DNA of 64,000 bases from Miniphocaeibacter sp012841535 (GCF_049274025.1 NZ_JBASRV010000049.1); one strand, 5' to 3'. Counted from the stretch's first letter, positions 34,255 through 43,583 are shown. The notes: generated by a model not told the origin, from the sequence alone. Translations and numbers: made by a program.

Positions 34255-35280
34255 CTAAACTCCTTTTCCAAATTCACAATTTGGATAATGGCAAGTTCCA
34301 CATTTTAAACAATAACCACCATATCCTAAACGAGCTATTTGTTCTCTAGTAATTTTTTTACCAGCTATAACATATGGGAAAAGTATATCAAAGACTGTAG
34401 TTTTTGTATACATTACACATCCTGGTAACCCCATTATTGCTGTATTGTCATCAAAATAGCCTACTAAAAACATTGAACCTGGTAATGTTGGAGCACCATA
34501 AGCTATAATATTAGCTCCACTTTCCTTTATTGCAGCTGGTGTTAAATCATCAGGGTCAACACTCATGCCACCAGTACAAAGAATTACATCTGCTCCCATA
34601 TTTTTAATTTTTATAATTGCATCTTTAATCATTTCAGTGTTGTCATCGCATATTTCATGATGGATTAATTCAACATTATATTCTATTAACTTATTTTTTA
34701 CTACTGGAGTAAATTTATCTACTATTCTATTATTATATACCTCAGATCCAGTTGTAACTATACCACCTTTTAATTTTTTAAAAGGTGTAATTTTAAAAAT
34801 AGGTATATTATTTTTTATTTTTTCAGCTTCTTCCAATTGTTTTTTGTCTATTAAAAGAGGAATAATTCTAGTTCCTGCAAGAACATCTCCTTTTTTTACA
34901 GGTAGGTTCCCTGTTCTTGTTGCAATGGCAATGTCCCCTAAGTAGTTAAGTTCAAATAGTCTTTCTCTGTCTACTTCGAAAAAACCATCTACTGTTGCTT
35001 TTATTTCTATTTTACCTTCTTGAACATCGGTCATTTCCATATAGTCGTTAATACATATATTGGCTAATCTTTTTGCTGCATCATTTTCATGAATCATATT
35101 CTCATCTTTTTCCAATACATAAATATGTTCTTTTCCCATTTCCAATAATAGAGGAATATCCTCTTCTTTTATAATATGCCCCTTTTTGAAAGCCGGTCCT
35201 TTAAATTCATCTTTTACAATTCTTGTCATATCATGTGGTAATACATGACCTATTGCATCTTGAGTTTTAATTTTTTTCAT
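34255..35280 (-). CDS. Molybdopterin-binding (MoaB/MogA-like fold) protein with C-terminal Cys cluster
   Basis: 341 residues. The N-terminal half is MoeA-like (DVQEGKIEIKATVDGFFEVD, GDVLAGTRIIPLLIDK). The MoCF_biosynth domain (about 165-300) has TTGSEVYNNR, ILCTGGMSVDPDDLTPAAIK and PGSMFLVGYFDD. The C-terminus carries CLKCGTCHYPNC, four cysteines that could bind a metal or Fe-S cluster. Proteins of this type accompany molybdenum hydroxylase maturation in clostridia; no such enzyme is in the window. It is followed by the AUA-start PAP2 gene 2 nt later. Confidence 0.88.
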   Translation of the reverse strand: MKKIKTQDAIGHVLPHDMTRIVKDEFKGPAFKKGHIIKEEDIPLLLEMGKEHIYVLEKDENMIHENDAAKRLANICINDYMEMTDVQEGKIEIKATVDGFFEVDRERLFELNYLGDIAIATRTGNLPVKKGDVLAGTRIIPLLIDKKQLEEAEKIKNNIPIFKITPFKKLKGGIVTTGSEVYNNRIVDKFTPVVKNKLIEYNVELIHHEICDDNTEMIKDAIIKIKNMGADVILCTGGMSVDPDDLTPAAIKESGANIIAYGAPTLPGSMFLVGYFDDNTAIMGLPGCVMYTKTTVFDILFPYVIAGKKITREQIARLGYGGYCLKCGTCHYPNCEFGKGV

Positions 35281-35426
35281 TTTTACCCCTTATACTATTA
35301 TAAATATATATATATATCTATTTTAACATAAAATAATTTTATCTACTTAATATATATTATTTATCATAAATCTAAATATATACTTGAAATTTAAAATAAA
35401 ACCTTATAAATTTAAAATTCCCCATT

Positions 35427-35456
35427 AAAAAAAGGAGATTTTAATCTCCTTTTTAA
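35427..35456 (-). terminator. Terminator of the gcv operon
   Basis: On the minus strand AAAAAGGAGATT-aa-AATCTCCTTTTTT lies directly after the lpd stop. Confidence 0.85.
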
Positions 35457-35460
35457 AGTT

Positions 35461-36861
35461 TTATTTTCTTCCAACATTAGCACTATGAATTGATGCTCCC
35501 TCTAATCCATGAGCTGCTTCCATAAATGTTTCACTTAAAGTTGGATGAGCAAATATAGTTCTATTTAATGCTGCAACAGATAAATCATTAGCCATTGCTA
35601 AAGCTCCTAAATGTACTATATCATTTGCATGAGGTCCAAAAACATGAACTCCAAGAATCTTTTCATGGTCTTTTGAAGCTAGAATTTTTACAAATCCATC
35701 AGTTTCTCCCATAGAAACAGCTTTACCATTTCCTGAGAATAAGAATTTAGATTTGTCATATTCAATTCCTTCTTCTTTTAATTCCTCTTCTGTTTTTCCA
35801 ACCTGTGCTATTTCAGGTAAGGTAAATGTTGCTGCAGGAACTACATCCATAACAATATGAGGTGTATTACCCATTAAATATTCAACTAAATTTAACCCTT
35901 GAGCTGATGCTATATGAGCAAGTTGAGTATTTCCTGCAATACAGTCTCCTATTGCGTAAATATTAGGCTTATTTGTCTTTAAATTAGAATCTACTACTAC
36001 TCCACCTCTATTGGTTTCTACTCCTATTTCTTCAAGGTTTAAACCTTCAGTATAAGGAATTCTACCAATAGCAAGTAATACTAATTCTCCTTCTGCTTCA
36101 ATAACCTTTCCTTTTTTATTTTCAGCAACAACTTTTAAACCATTGTCTGTTTTTTCTATTTTACTAGCCCTATATCCCTTTTGTATTTTCATACCTTTTT
36201 GTTTGAATATAGATTGAATTCTTTTAGTTACTTCACCATCAGCTGCTTTTAACAAATCTGATCCAATAACTGTTACTTCTGTACCAAAGGAAGTATATAT
36301 ACTAGCAAATTCCATTCCAATTACGCCAGTACCAATTATTACTAATTTTTTTGGTAAATAATCTAAATCTAATAATTCTGTACTAGTTATTACATTATCT
36401 AATCTTGAACCTTCAAATCCTGGTATAAGAGGAGCTGAGCCTGTAGCTATAATAAAATTATCTCCAGTAACTTCTTTTTCTCCATCAGCTGTTTTAACAA
36501 TAACTGTACTATCGTCTTTAAAACTAGCAGTCCCTTCAATATATTCTATATTAGGATAGGATTCAACTAGGAAGTCAACACCTGTATTCATTCTATTAAC
36601 TACATAATCTTTTCTCTCTTTTACTGATGGCATATTTATTGAAGGATTTTCTAAATTTATTCCAAATTCAGAAGAATGTTTTACTTGTTCATAAAGTTCT
36701 GCTGTTTTCCATAGAGTTTTAGTTGGAATACAACCTATATTTAAACAAGTACCACCAGATTTACCTTTTTCTATTAACACTACATCTGCACCTAGTTGAG
36801 CAGCTCTTATAGCTGCTTCATATCCACCAGGTCCAGCACCGATTACTACTATTTTAGGCAT
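35461..36861 (-). CDS. lpdA: Dihydrolipoamide dehydrogenase (L protein)
   Basis: The FAD flavoprotein that reoxidises dihydrolipoyl-GcvH with NAD+. 466 residues: FAD-binding GAGPGG at 8-13, redox disulfide Cys39/Cys44 in GGTCLNIGCIPTK, NAD-binding GTGVIGMEFA near 178, IGDCIAG near 303, and the C-terminal catalytic HAHP-equivalent (here FAHPTLSE). It has no N-terminal lipoyl domain. It overlaps gcvPB by 8 nt, so this copy is dedicated to glycine cleavage. Confidence 0.96.
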   Translation of the reverse strand: MPKIVVIGAGPGGYEAAIRAAQLGADVVLIEKGKSGGTCLNIGCIPTKTLWKTAELYEQVKHSSEFGINLENPSINMPSVKERKDYVVNRMNTGVDFLVESYPNIEYIEGTASFKDDSTVIVKTADGEKEVTGDNFIIATGSAPLIPGFEGSRLDNVITSTELLDLDYLPKKLVIIGTGVIGMEFASIYTSFGTEVTVIGSDLLKAADGEVTKRIQSIFKQKGMKIQKGYRASKIEKTDNGLKVVAENKKGKVIEAEGELVLLAIGRIPYTEGLNLEEIGVETNRGGVVVDSNLKTNKPNIYAIGDCIAGNTQLAHIASAQGLNLVEYLMGNTPHIVMDVVPAATFTLPEIAQVGKTEEELKEEGIEYDKSKFLFSGNGKAVSMGETDGFVKILASKDHEKILGVHVFGPHANDIVHLGALAMANDLSVAALNRTIFAHPTLSETFMEAAHGLEGASIHSANVGRK

Positions 36862-38320
36862 TCATTTCTCCTTCATATCTTAAAACTAAATCTTTTGCTG
36901 CTTTAGTTTCGTCTGGTCTTCTAACTGGAGTATCATGAGGAGCTGTTTTAAGAAGTTCTGGATTTGTCTTAGCTTCTTCAGCAATCTCATTTAATGCTTT
37001 TATAAAGTCATCAAGTGTATCTTTTGGTTCAGATTCTGTAGGTTCAATCATCAATGCTTCAGGTACTATTAATGGGAAGTACACTGTTGGAGCATGGAAG
37101 CCCTTATCTAGAATTCTCTTTGCTACATCTAATGTAGTAATTGTATGAGTATCATCTTTAATTCCAGCTAATACAAATTCATGTTTGTATAATCTGTCTA
37201 ATGGTAAATTATAATTTTCTTTTAAGCTTTGTGCCAAGTAGTTAGCATTTAATACTGCCATAGTACTTGCATCTCTAAGACCATCTTTACCCATAGTTAA
37301 AATATAACTATAAGTTCTTAATAAAATAGCAACGTGACCAACAAAAGCCTTCATTTTTCCTAAAGTATATGGTACATCAAAGTCTAAATAATAAGTACCA
37401 TCATCTCTTTTCTCAACTACTGGTTTAGGTAAGAAAGGTTTTAAGAAAGATTTAACTCCTACTGGACCAGCTCCTGGACCACCGCCACCATGTGGTGTAG
37501 AGAATGTTTTATGAACATTGTAATGTACAATGTCAAATCCCATATCTCCTGGTCTACTGTGTCCTAATATAGCATTCATATTAGCACCATCATAATAAAC
37601 CAATCCACCAGCATCATGAATTATACTAGTTATATCCTTTATATTTTCATCATAAATACCTAAAGTATTTGGATTTGTAAGCATTAATCCTGCTGTATCG
37701 TCTCCTACTACAGCCTTTAAAGCGTCTATGTCAACCATTCCATTTGGTTTAGATTTAATTTCTATTATTTCATATCCAGCCATAGCTGCAGTTGCTGGGT
37801 TAGTACCATGTGCAGCATCTGGAACTATTATTTTATTTCTTTGATTTTGTCCATTATGTTCATGGTATGCCTTAATAAGCATAACACCTGTTATTTCTCC
37901 ATGTGCACCTGCTGCTGGTTGTAATGTCATAAAATCCATTCCAGATATTTCTGACAAAGCTTCTCCAACATTATACAATGCTTCAAGTGTTCCTTGAACA
38001 TCTTCATCTTTTTGATAAGGATGAAGATTAGTGAATCCTTCTAATGATGCAACATCTTCGTTGATTTTAGGATTGTATTTCATAGTACATGAGCCTAATG
38101 GATAAAATCCTCTATCTAGTCCATAGTTTTTCATAGATAAATTAGTAAAATGTCTTATTACATCTACTTCACTAACTTCTGGAAAATCCAATTCTTCTGT
38201 TGCTAATAATTCTTCAGGAATATATTCACTTAAATCTTTGCCTTCAACATCTAAAGAAGGTAGTCTATATCCAGTTTTTCCAGGTTTAGATAATTCAAAT
38301 ATTAATTTATCGTAAGCCAT
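36854..38320 (-). CDS. gcvPB: Glycine dehydrogenase (decarboxylating) subunit 2
   Basis: The PLP-binding subunit of the split P protein, which decarboxylates glycine and passes the aminomethyl group to lipoyl-GcvH. 488 residues; PLP Lys271 lies in NVHKTFSTPHGGGGPG. Conserved YPLGSCTMKYNPK is near 73-85 and QPAAGAHGE near 134-142. It overlaps gcvPA by 1 nt. Confidence 0.97.
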   Translation of the reverse strand: MAYDKLIFELSKPGKTGYRLPSLDVEGKDLSEYIPEELLATEELDFPEVSEVDVIRHFTNLSMKNYGLDRGFYPLGSCTMKYNPKINEDVASLEGFTNLHPYQKDEDVQGTLEALYNVGEALSEISGMDFMTLQPAAGAHGEITGVMLIKAYHEHNGQNQRNKIIVPDAAHGTNPATAAMAGYEIIEIKSKPNGMVDIDALKAVVGDDTAGLMLTNPNTLGIYDENIKDITSIIHDAGGLVYYDGANMNAILGHSRPGDMGFDIVHYNVHKTFSTPHGGGGPGAGPVGVKSFLKPFLPKPVVEKRDDGTYYLDFDVPYTLGKMKAFVGHVAILLRTYSYILTMGKDGLRDASTMAVLNANYLAQSLKENYNLPLDRLYKHEFVLAGIKDDTHTITTLDVAKRILDKGFHAPTVYFPLIVPEALMIEPTESEPKDTLDDFIKALNEIAEEAKTNPELLKTAPHDTPVRRPDETKAAKDLVLRYEGEMNA

Positions 38321-39672
38321 TATAATACCTCCTCTAAAGTTTTAACAAATGTATCCATTTCTTCTTTAGTACGTTTTTCTGTTACTGCTATAATTAATCC
38401 GTTTCCTAGGCTTTCATCAATTCTACTTAGACTAATTCCACCTAAGATACCATTTTCTTCTAGCTTAGCAAGTACTTCGTCAGCATCTTTGTCAAAACCT
38501 ATTGTAAATTCTTTAAAGAAAGGTCTATCAGTTAATACTTTAACTTTATCTAAACCACTTAATTTTTCAAATAGATAATGGGACTTAGCAATACATTGAT
38601 ATGAAACTTCCTTCATACCTTTTTTACCAAGTGATGACATGTATACAGTTGCTGCTAATACATTTAATCCTTGATTTGAACATATATTTGAAGTAGCTCT
38701 TTCTCTCTTAATATGTTGCTCTCTTGCTGAAAGAGTTAATACCCAAGATCTTTTTCCATCCATATCTTCAGTTTGTCCAACAATTCTTCCAGGAATCTTT
38801 CTTATGAAAGGTTTATTAAATGCTAATATTCCTAGGTAAGGACCACCAAATTGTAATGGTATACCAAAAGCTTGACCGTCACCAACAACAACATCAACAC
38901 CTAGTTCTCCAGGTTTTTTCATTATTGGTAATGAAGTTGGGTCTGTTGATTGAATAATATATCTTTTCTTTTGAGAATGTGCTAATTCAACAAAAGGAGC
39001 CATATCTTCAATATAACCGTAGAAGTTAGGACTTTGAATAATTACAGTTCCTACTGTTTCGTCTACAATTTCTTTAGCTTTTTCTAAACTTGTAACCATA
39101 CCATCTCTAGGTATAATAACCAATTCCATTCCTCTAGCATGAGTGTAAGTTCTTAGAACTGTAATTGCTTGAGGGTCTGCAGTTTCTGAAATTGCTATTT
39201 TGTTTTTCTTTGACATTTGTGCAGTCATTATAGCAGCTTCAGCTACAGCGGATTGACCATCATATAATGAAGCATTAGCATAGTCCATTCCTGTTAGATT
39301 AGCCATTAAAGTTTGATATTCAAATATATATTGTAAAGTACCTTGACTTACTTCTGGCTGGTAAGGAGTGTATGCAGTATAGAATTCTGATCTACCTGTA
39401 ATATGGCTAACAACAGAAGGAATATAATGATCATAAGCTCCTCCACCCATAAAACAAGCTAAATCACTAGTGGTTTTATTTTTCTTTGCTAACTTGCTTA
39501 AATAACCAAATACTTCACCTTCTGATTTAGAAGCAGGTAAATCCAGTTCTCCCTTCATTTTCATTTCTTCAGGAATATCTGAAAATAAATCTTCAAGAGA
39601 ACTAACTCCAACTACATCCAACATCTCCTTAATTTCCTCATCAGTATGAGGAATATATGGATATTTAGACAT
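38320..39672 (-). CDS. gcvPA: Glycine dehydrogenase (decarboxylating) subunit 1
   Basis: N-terminal half of the split glycine decarboxylase, lacking the PLP lysine. 450 residues with FMGGGAYDHYIPSVV near 80-94, YTPYQPEVSQGTLQ near 110-123 and NICSNQGLNVLAA near 325. It works as a heterotetramer with gcvPB. Split P proteins are the clostridial and Bacillus form. It lies 3 nt after gcvH. Confidence 0.97.
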   Translation of the reverse strand: MSKYPYIPHTDEEIKEMLDVVGVSSLEDLFSDIPEEMKMKGELDLPASKSEGEVFGYLSKLAKKNKTTSDLACFMGGGAYDHYIPSVVSHITGRSEFYTAYTPYQPEVSQGTLQYIFEYQTLMANLTGMDYANASLYDGQSAVAEAAIMTAQMSKKNKIAISETADPQAITVLRTYTHARGMELVIIPRDGMVTSLEKAKEIVDETVGTVIIQSPNFYGYIEDMAPFVELAHSQKKRYIIQSTDPTSLPIMKKPGELGVDVVVGDGQAFGIPLQFGGPYLGILAFNKPFIRKIPGRIVGQTEDMDGKRSWVLTLSAREQHIKRERATSNICSNQGLNVLAATVYMSSLGKKGMKEVSYQCIAKSHYLFEKLSGLDKVKVLTDRPFFKEFTIGFDKDADEVLAKLEENGILGGISLSRIDESLGNGLIIAVTEKRTKEEMDTFVKTLEEVL

Positions 39673-39675
39673 TAA

Positions 39676-40056
39676 TTATGCCTCCTTTAAAAACTCAGTA
39701 TATTCAGCATCGTTCATTAATTCATCTAATTGAGATTTGTCTGATAATTCTACTTTTGCAATCCAATGTTCATAAGGAGCTTTATTTAGTAGACCTGGAT
39801 CATCATCTAAATCTTCGTTTATTTCTACTACTGTTCCATCAACTGGGCTGAATACTTCAGCTGCTGCTTTAACAGACTCAACAGATGCTATTGAATCTTT
39901 TGCTGAAACTTCATCATCTTCTTCTGGTAATTCAACATAAACGATATCACCTAAATTTGATTGTGCAAAATCTGCTATTCCTATATAAGCAGTATTTCCA
40001 TCTACTTTTACCCACTCATGGTCTTTTGTATACAATAATCCTTTTTCTACGTTCAT
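39676..40056 (-). CDS. gcvH: Glycine cleavage system H protein
   Basis: The lipoyl carrier of the complex. 126 residues; the lipoylation site Lys63 lies in ASVESVKAAAEV, with the DHEWVKVDG N-terminal strand and GDIVYVELPE. Usual length. It stands 44 nt downstream of gcvT with its own RBS. Confidence 0.97.
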   Translation of the reverse strand: MNVEKGLLYTKDHEWVKVDGNTAYIGIADFAQSNLGDIVYVELPEEDDEVSAKDSIASVESVKAAAEVFSPVDGTVVEINEDLDDDPGLLNKAPYEHWIAKVELSDKSQLDELMNDAEYTEFLKEA

Positions 40057-40100
40057 TTTAATCCTCCTAAAATTTATTTTTAATTTTTAATAATAATTAA

Positions 40101-41189
40101 TTATTTCATGAATTTTTTGCTAATAATTTTAGCTTTGGAAACTTTATTTCTTATAATTACATCTACTTCGTTTCCAATTACTGCTTCGTCAATATCAATT
40201 AAAACATTTGCTAGACGTCTATTCAAAGTTGGAGATAAATAACCTGTTGTAATTACACCAATAGTTTTTCCATCCTTTTGAATTTCATATCCATGTCTTG
40301 GAATTCTTTTATCTTCCATTTCAAGTCCAATAATTTTTCTCTTTGGTCCTTCAGCTAATTCTTTTTCTAAAGCTGCTTTGCCAATAAAATCATCTTTATC
40401 AAATTTAACAGCAAATTTTAATCCTGCTTCTAATGGAGAAATATCATCTCCCATTTCATTGCCGTATAATGGCATTGAAGCTTCAAATCTTAAAGTATCT
40501 CTACAGCCAAGTCCACATAATTGTAATTCGAATTCCTTACCAATTTCAAGTAAGTCATCCCAAACTTGTTGTATTCCTTCTGGACTTGTATAAACTTCAA
40601 ATCCATCTTCACCAGTATAACCTGTTCTAGATATTAATAATTTATACCCTTTGTAATCAATATCATCTACAAAATGATAATATTTTATTTGGTCTAAATC
40701 AAAATCTACTAATTTTTGAAGTACTTTTTGTGAATTTGGACCTTGAATTGCTACTTCTCCTACGTTGTCAGATAAGTTGTTAAATTCTACATCATAATCC
40801 TTAACGTATTTTATTAAATGATTGTAATCCTTTTCAGTATTTGCTGCATTAGGAACCATTAAGAAATGTTCATTGTTATACTTATATACTAGTAAATCAT
40901 CTATAATACCACCATTTTCATTACATAGCATTGTATATACAATTTGTCCATCTGCTGCTTTTGAAAAATCATTAGAGCAAACATAGTTTAAGAATTTTAA
41001 TGCTTCCTTACCCTTAACATCAAATTCTCCCATGTGAGAAACATCAAATAAACCAACATTTTCTCTTACTGCCTTATGCTCTTCTTTAAGTCCTACATAA
41101 TCTACAGGTAACATCCAACCTGCATAATCTACTACATTTCCACCTGCTGCTATATGACGATCATATAACGGTGTTTTCTTTGCACTCAT
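40101..41189 (-). CDS. gcvT: Glycine cleavage system aminomethyltransferase (T protein)
   Basis: Transfers the methylene group from aminomethyl-lipoyl-GcvH to tetrahydrofolate, releasing ammonia. 362 residues with MLPVDY, the catalytic Asp region LFDVSHMGE near 47-55, SRTGYTGEDGFE near 188-199 and a C-terminal barrel with GYLSPTLNRRLA. First gene of gcvT-H-PA-PB-lpd, a complete glycine cleavage system in one operon. No glycine riboswitch precedes it. Confidence 0.97.
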   Translation of the reverse strand: MSAKKTPLYDRHIAAGGNVVDYAGWMLPVDYVGLKEEHKAVRENVGLFDVSHMGEFDVKGKEALKFLNYVCSNDFSKAADGQIVYTMLCNENGGIIDDLLVYKYNNEHFLMVPNAANTEKDYNHLIKYVKDYDVEFNNLSDNVGEVAIQGPNSQKVLQKLVDFDLDQIKYYHFVDDIDYKGYKLLISRTGYTGEDGFEVYTSPEGIQQVWDDLLEIGKEFELQLCGLGCRDTLRFEASMPLYGNEMGDDISPLEAGLKFAVKFDKDDFIGKAALEKELAEGPKRKIIGLEMEDKRIPRHGYEIQKDGKTIGVITTGYLSPTLNRRLANVLIDIDEAVIGNEVDVIIRNKVSKAKIISKKFMK

Positions 41190-41247
41190 TTAATTCCTCC
41201 TTAGAATAGTAAATATTTGATAAAAAACGAAACTACCCTTCTAACTT

Positions 41248-41276
41248 ATTATAAATTAAAACGATTAATTTTACAA
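41248..41276 (-). promoter_or_regulatory. Promoter of the gcv operon
   Basis: Minus strand: -35 TTGTAA (41271-41276), 17-nt spacer, -10 TATAAT (41248-41253). The leader to gcvT is only about 55 nt, too short for a glycine riboswitch. Confidence 0.65.
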
Positions 41277-41347
41277 TATGAAAACCTTATCTCCCTTTTT
41301 CTTATTTAATGTTATAATTTAATAAAGTTATAAAGGAGATGTTTAAA

Positions 41348-42502
41348 GTGAAATACAGAAAATTTATTAATGAAAATATTAATATATCTATATTAGGCTT
41401 TGGTTGTATGAGATTTCCATTGTATGATTCAAATGACAACGGAAGTATTAATAAGGAAAAAAGCTTTGAAATGCTTAAATACGCTTTTGATTCCGGTATA
41501 AATTATTTTGACACAGCCTATACCTACCATGATGGTCAAAGTGAAGTTTTTATGGGAGAAGCCATAAAAAAGCTAGGCAGGGATAAATTGTACTTGGCTA
41601 CTAAAATGCCCTTATGGCTTTGTAAGGAATATAGTGATTATGAAAATATTTTTGAAGAACAATTAGAAAAATTACAAACCAAATATATTGATTTTTACTT
41701 AGCCCATTCTTTAGGAGAAAATTCCTATAGAAAAATGGTTGAAAATAATATTTTCGATTTTTTCGATAAAGAGCGTAAAAGTGGAAGAATGAAGTATGTA
41801 GGTTTTTCCTTCCATGATAATCTTGAATTATTTAAAGAAGTTGTAGATTCTTATAGCTGGGACTTTTGTCAAATCCAACTAAATTATATGGATGAAAATT
41901 ACCAAGCTGGAGTTGAGGGTTTACGCTATGCAAAAAGTAAGGGTTTGTCAGTTGTAGTTATGGAGCCTGTTAAAGGTGGTTTTCTTGCCAATGGGCCAAA
42001 GGAAGTTAAAGATTATTTTAAAAATTTAGATAAAGAATATTCAATGGCACAATGGGCTTTGAAATGGGTTTATAATTTTAATGAAGTTTCCTTAGCTTTA
42101 AGTGGAATGTCAAACTTGGATCAAGTAAAAGAAAATATTGAAATTGCAAGTAAATCAGAACCTAACTCCTTAGATTTAAAAGAATTGGAAACTATTAATA
42201 AGGTTAAGGAATTTTTTAATAGTAAGACAAAAATAGCCTGTACTGCTTGTGAATATTGTCTTCCTTGTCCTGAAGGAGTTCAAATTCCATCTATTTTCTC
42301 AAAATATAATAATGCAATAATCTATGATAAAAAAGATAGATACAAAAAAGAATATATTTCCTTAGTTGAAGAAAATAAGGACGCATCCCTTTGTGTAGAA
42401 TGTAGGCAATGTGAATCAATTTGTCCACAAAGTTTAAATGTTATAGACACTTTAAAAGAAGCAAATGATTATTTTATTGGCTGTGTGGAATCTTTTCTGT
42501 AA
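41348..42502 (+). CDS. Aldo/keto reductase with C-terminal 4Fe-4S domain
   Basis: 384 residues. The TIM-barrel part has the catalytic pattern: Asp and Tyr in FDTAYTYHDG, Lys in ATKMPLW and His in YLAHSLG. The C-terminal about 90 residues hold two cysteine clusters (CTACEYCLPCPEGV and CVECRQCESICPQ), the second a typical 4Fe-4S motif. Members are ferredoxin-like oxidoreductases of anaerobes; substrate unknown. GTG at 41348 is chosen because AAGGAG directly abuts the in-frame ATG at 41339 but lies 9 nt from the GTG. Confidence 0.9.
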   Translation: MKYRKFINENINISILGFGCMRFPLYDSNDNGSINKEKSFEMLKYAFDSGINYFDTAYTYHDGQSEVFMGEAIKKLGRDKLYLATKMPLWLCKEYSDYENIFEEQLEKLQTKYIDFYLAHSLGENSYRKMVENNIFDFFDKERKSGRMKYVGFSFHDNLELFKEVVDSYSWDFCQIQLNYMDENYQAGVEGLRYAKSKGLSVVVMEPVKGGFLANGPKEVKDYFKNLDKEYSMAQWALKWVYNFNEVSLALSGMSNLDQVKENIEIASKSEPNSLDLKELETINKVKEFFNSKTKIACTACEYCLPCPEGVQIPSIFSKYNNAIIYDKKDRYKKEYISLVEENKDASLCVECRQCESICPQSLNVIDTLKEANDYFIGCVESFL

Positions 42503-42556
42503 ATTAGATTTTTCTATAACAAGATAATTGGTTGTACAAACTCTTTTCTGTAAATT
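42491..42556. repeat. 15-bp direct repeat at the island's left edge
   Basis: TCTTTTCTGTAAATT occurs at 42491-42505, spanning the stop codon of the aldo/keto reductase gene, and again at 42542-42556. The six or so bases before each copy are also similar (GGCTGT / GGTTGT). The second copy touches the first mobile-element ORF. It may be an attachment-site duplication or a remnant of one. Confidence 0.45.
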
Positions 42557-42711
42557 CAGTTCTTTTTTGTCGCTTTATACATAAATTGTTTCAGAGACCT
42601 TTGTTTTAAGCTTGTTTTTTTATTTAAGTCTCTTTTAAATGAATCAGTCCCAAATAGCTTACCTATACTTTTTCTACAGTATAATTTTCTAGAAATCGAT
42701 TCTATAATCAT
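42556..42711 (-). CDS. Small basic ORF after the helicase remnant (51 aa)
   Basis: Encodes MIIESISRKLYCRKSIGKLF then GTDSFKRDLNKKTSLKQRSL and a Lys-rich end. Its ATG lies 6 nt downstream of the helicase remnant's terminal stop. Strongly basic, no membrane segment. No family recognised; probably the next gene of the former conjugative element, possibly itself a fragment. Confidence 0.4.
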   Translation of the reverse strand: MIIESISRKLYCRKSIGKLFGTDSFKRDLNKKTSLKQRSLKQFMYKATKKN

Positions 42712-42717
42712 ACAACC

Positions 42718-43431
42718 CTATAAATATATCCCTTTTGATTTTTCTTTCTTTTTATCCTTTATTCTATTATCTAATTCTTTATCTGAAGATAAAATTTTAT
42801 TAACTTCTTCTAGTCGCTTGACCTTTTCCTGTAAAAGTATTTCCTGTGGAAAATCTTCTTTTAATAATTCTTCAGCAGACTTTAACTCTCATTCTTTAGA
42901 AATTAAGTTGTTAGTATATCTCTCCAGTTCTTCTGGAGTAGAATTTATCTTATTATTTATCCTGGTTAAATTACCATACATATCATTACCTAACTGCACT
43001 TCGTACTCACATTTATTAACTAAGTGAGCCGAAAATTGATACATCTCATAGCTATATGATATAGACAGCCTAAAACCTCGATATTTTCCTACCTCAATAG
43101 GTGTTTTACCCTTAATGTTCCTTAGACTTATAACCTCGCTTAATTTTTCAACTACAAGCTTTTTATCATCATAATCTACTCCGTTAATAGTCATTTTAAA
43201 ATCATCATCAGGATTTAATTTAGTATATTCCACATCTGTTTTTAAATCGTCTATATGATTTTTAAGTCCTGTTATCATGTTAGGCAATGTTCGAACAGCT
43301 TTTTCCTGCAAAGCATTTCTATCCTTGATATATTCAGCCTTTATCATAGATAACTTATTAATTTCAGTATCTAAGTCTAGCTTTTCTTTTACAAGAGGAT
43401 TACCACTTGCTAGAGCCTTAATTTCACTATA
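42718..43431 (-). pseudogene. C-terminal fragment of a giant conjugative-element helicase/N6-methylase
   Basis: The frame is open up to the transposon boundary and reads YSEIKALASGNPLVKEKLDL then DTEINKLSMIKAEYIKDRNA. This is the characteristic C-terminal region of the 2000-3000-residue SNF2/DEAD helicase-methylase proteins carried by clostridial and streptococcal integrative conjugative elements. It continues as coiled coil and a small beta domain (KGKTPIEVGKYRGFRLSI). An internal TGA at 42889-42891 interrupts it; beyond that the same frame continues ELKSAEELLKEDFPQEILLQ to a TAG at 42718. So it is truncated at its N-terminus by the Tn3 element and also carries a nonsense codon. Confidence 0.85.
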
Positions 43432-43469
43432 GGGGTACCGAGCGCGAGAGGGGTATTTGTACCGTTAAG
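43432..43469 (+). repeat. Left terminal inverted repeat of Tn3-family element
   Basis: GGGGTACCGAGCGCGAGAGG and the following GGTATTTGTACCGTTAAG. The GGGG start and 38-bp length are typical of the Tn3 family. Confidence 0.93.
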
Positions 43470-43545
43470 GAAATATTGGAAAGATTTTCATAAAAAACAT
43501 GTATGATAAAATATAAAAATAACAGTATCAAAAACGGACGATTAT

Positions 43546-43583
43546 AGGACTTTTTAGCAATTAACTAAAAGGTCCTATTTTTA
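43546..43583 (+). terminator. Hairpin upstream of tnpR
   Basis: AGGACTTTTTAG-7-CTAAAAGGTCCT followed by ATTTTTA. It probably stops outside transcription from entering the transposon; the res site should lie between here and tnpR. Confidence 0.6.

Noticed and set aside
41190..41338. Possible glycine riboswitch ahead of gcvT
   Set aside because: The leader is too short and none of the conserved aptamer core sequences can be found.
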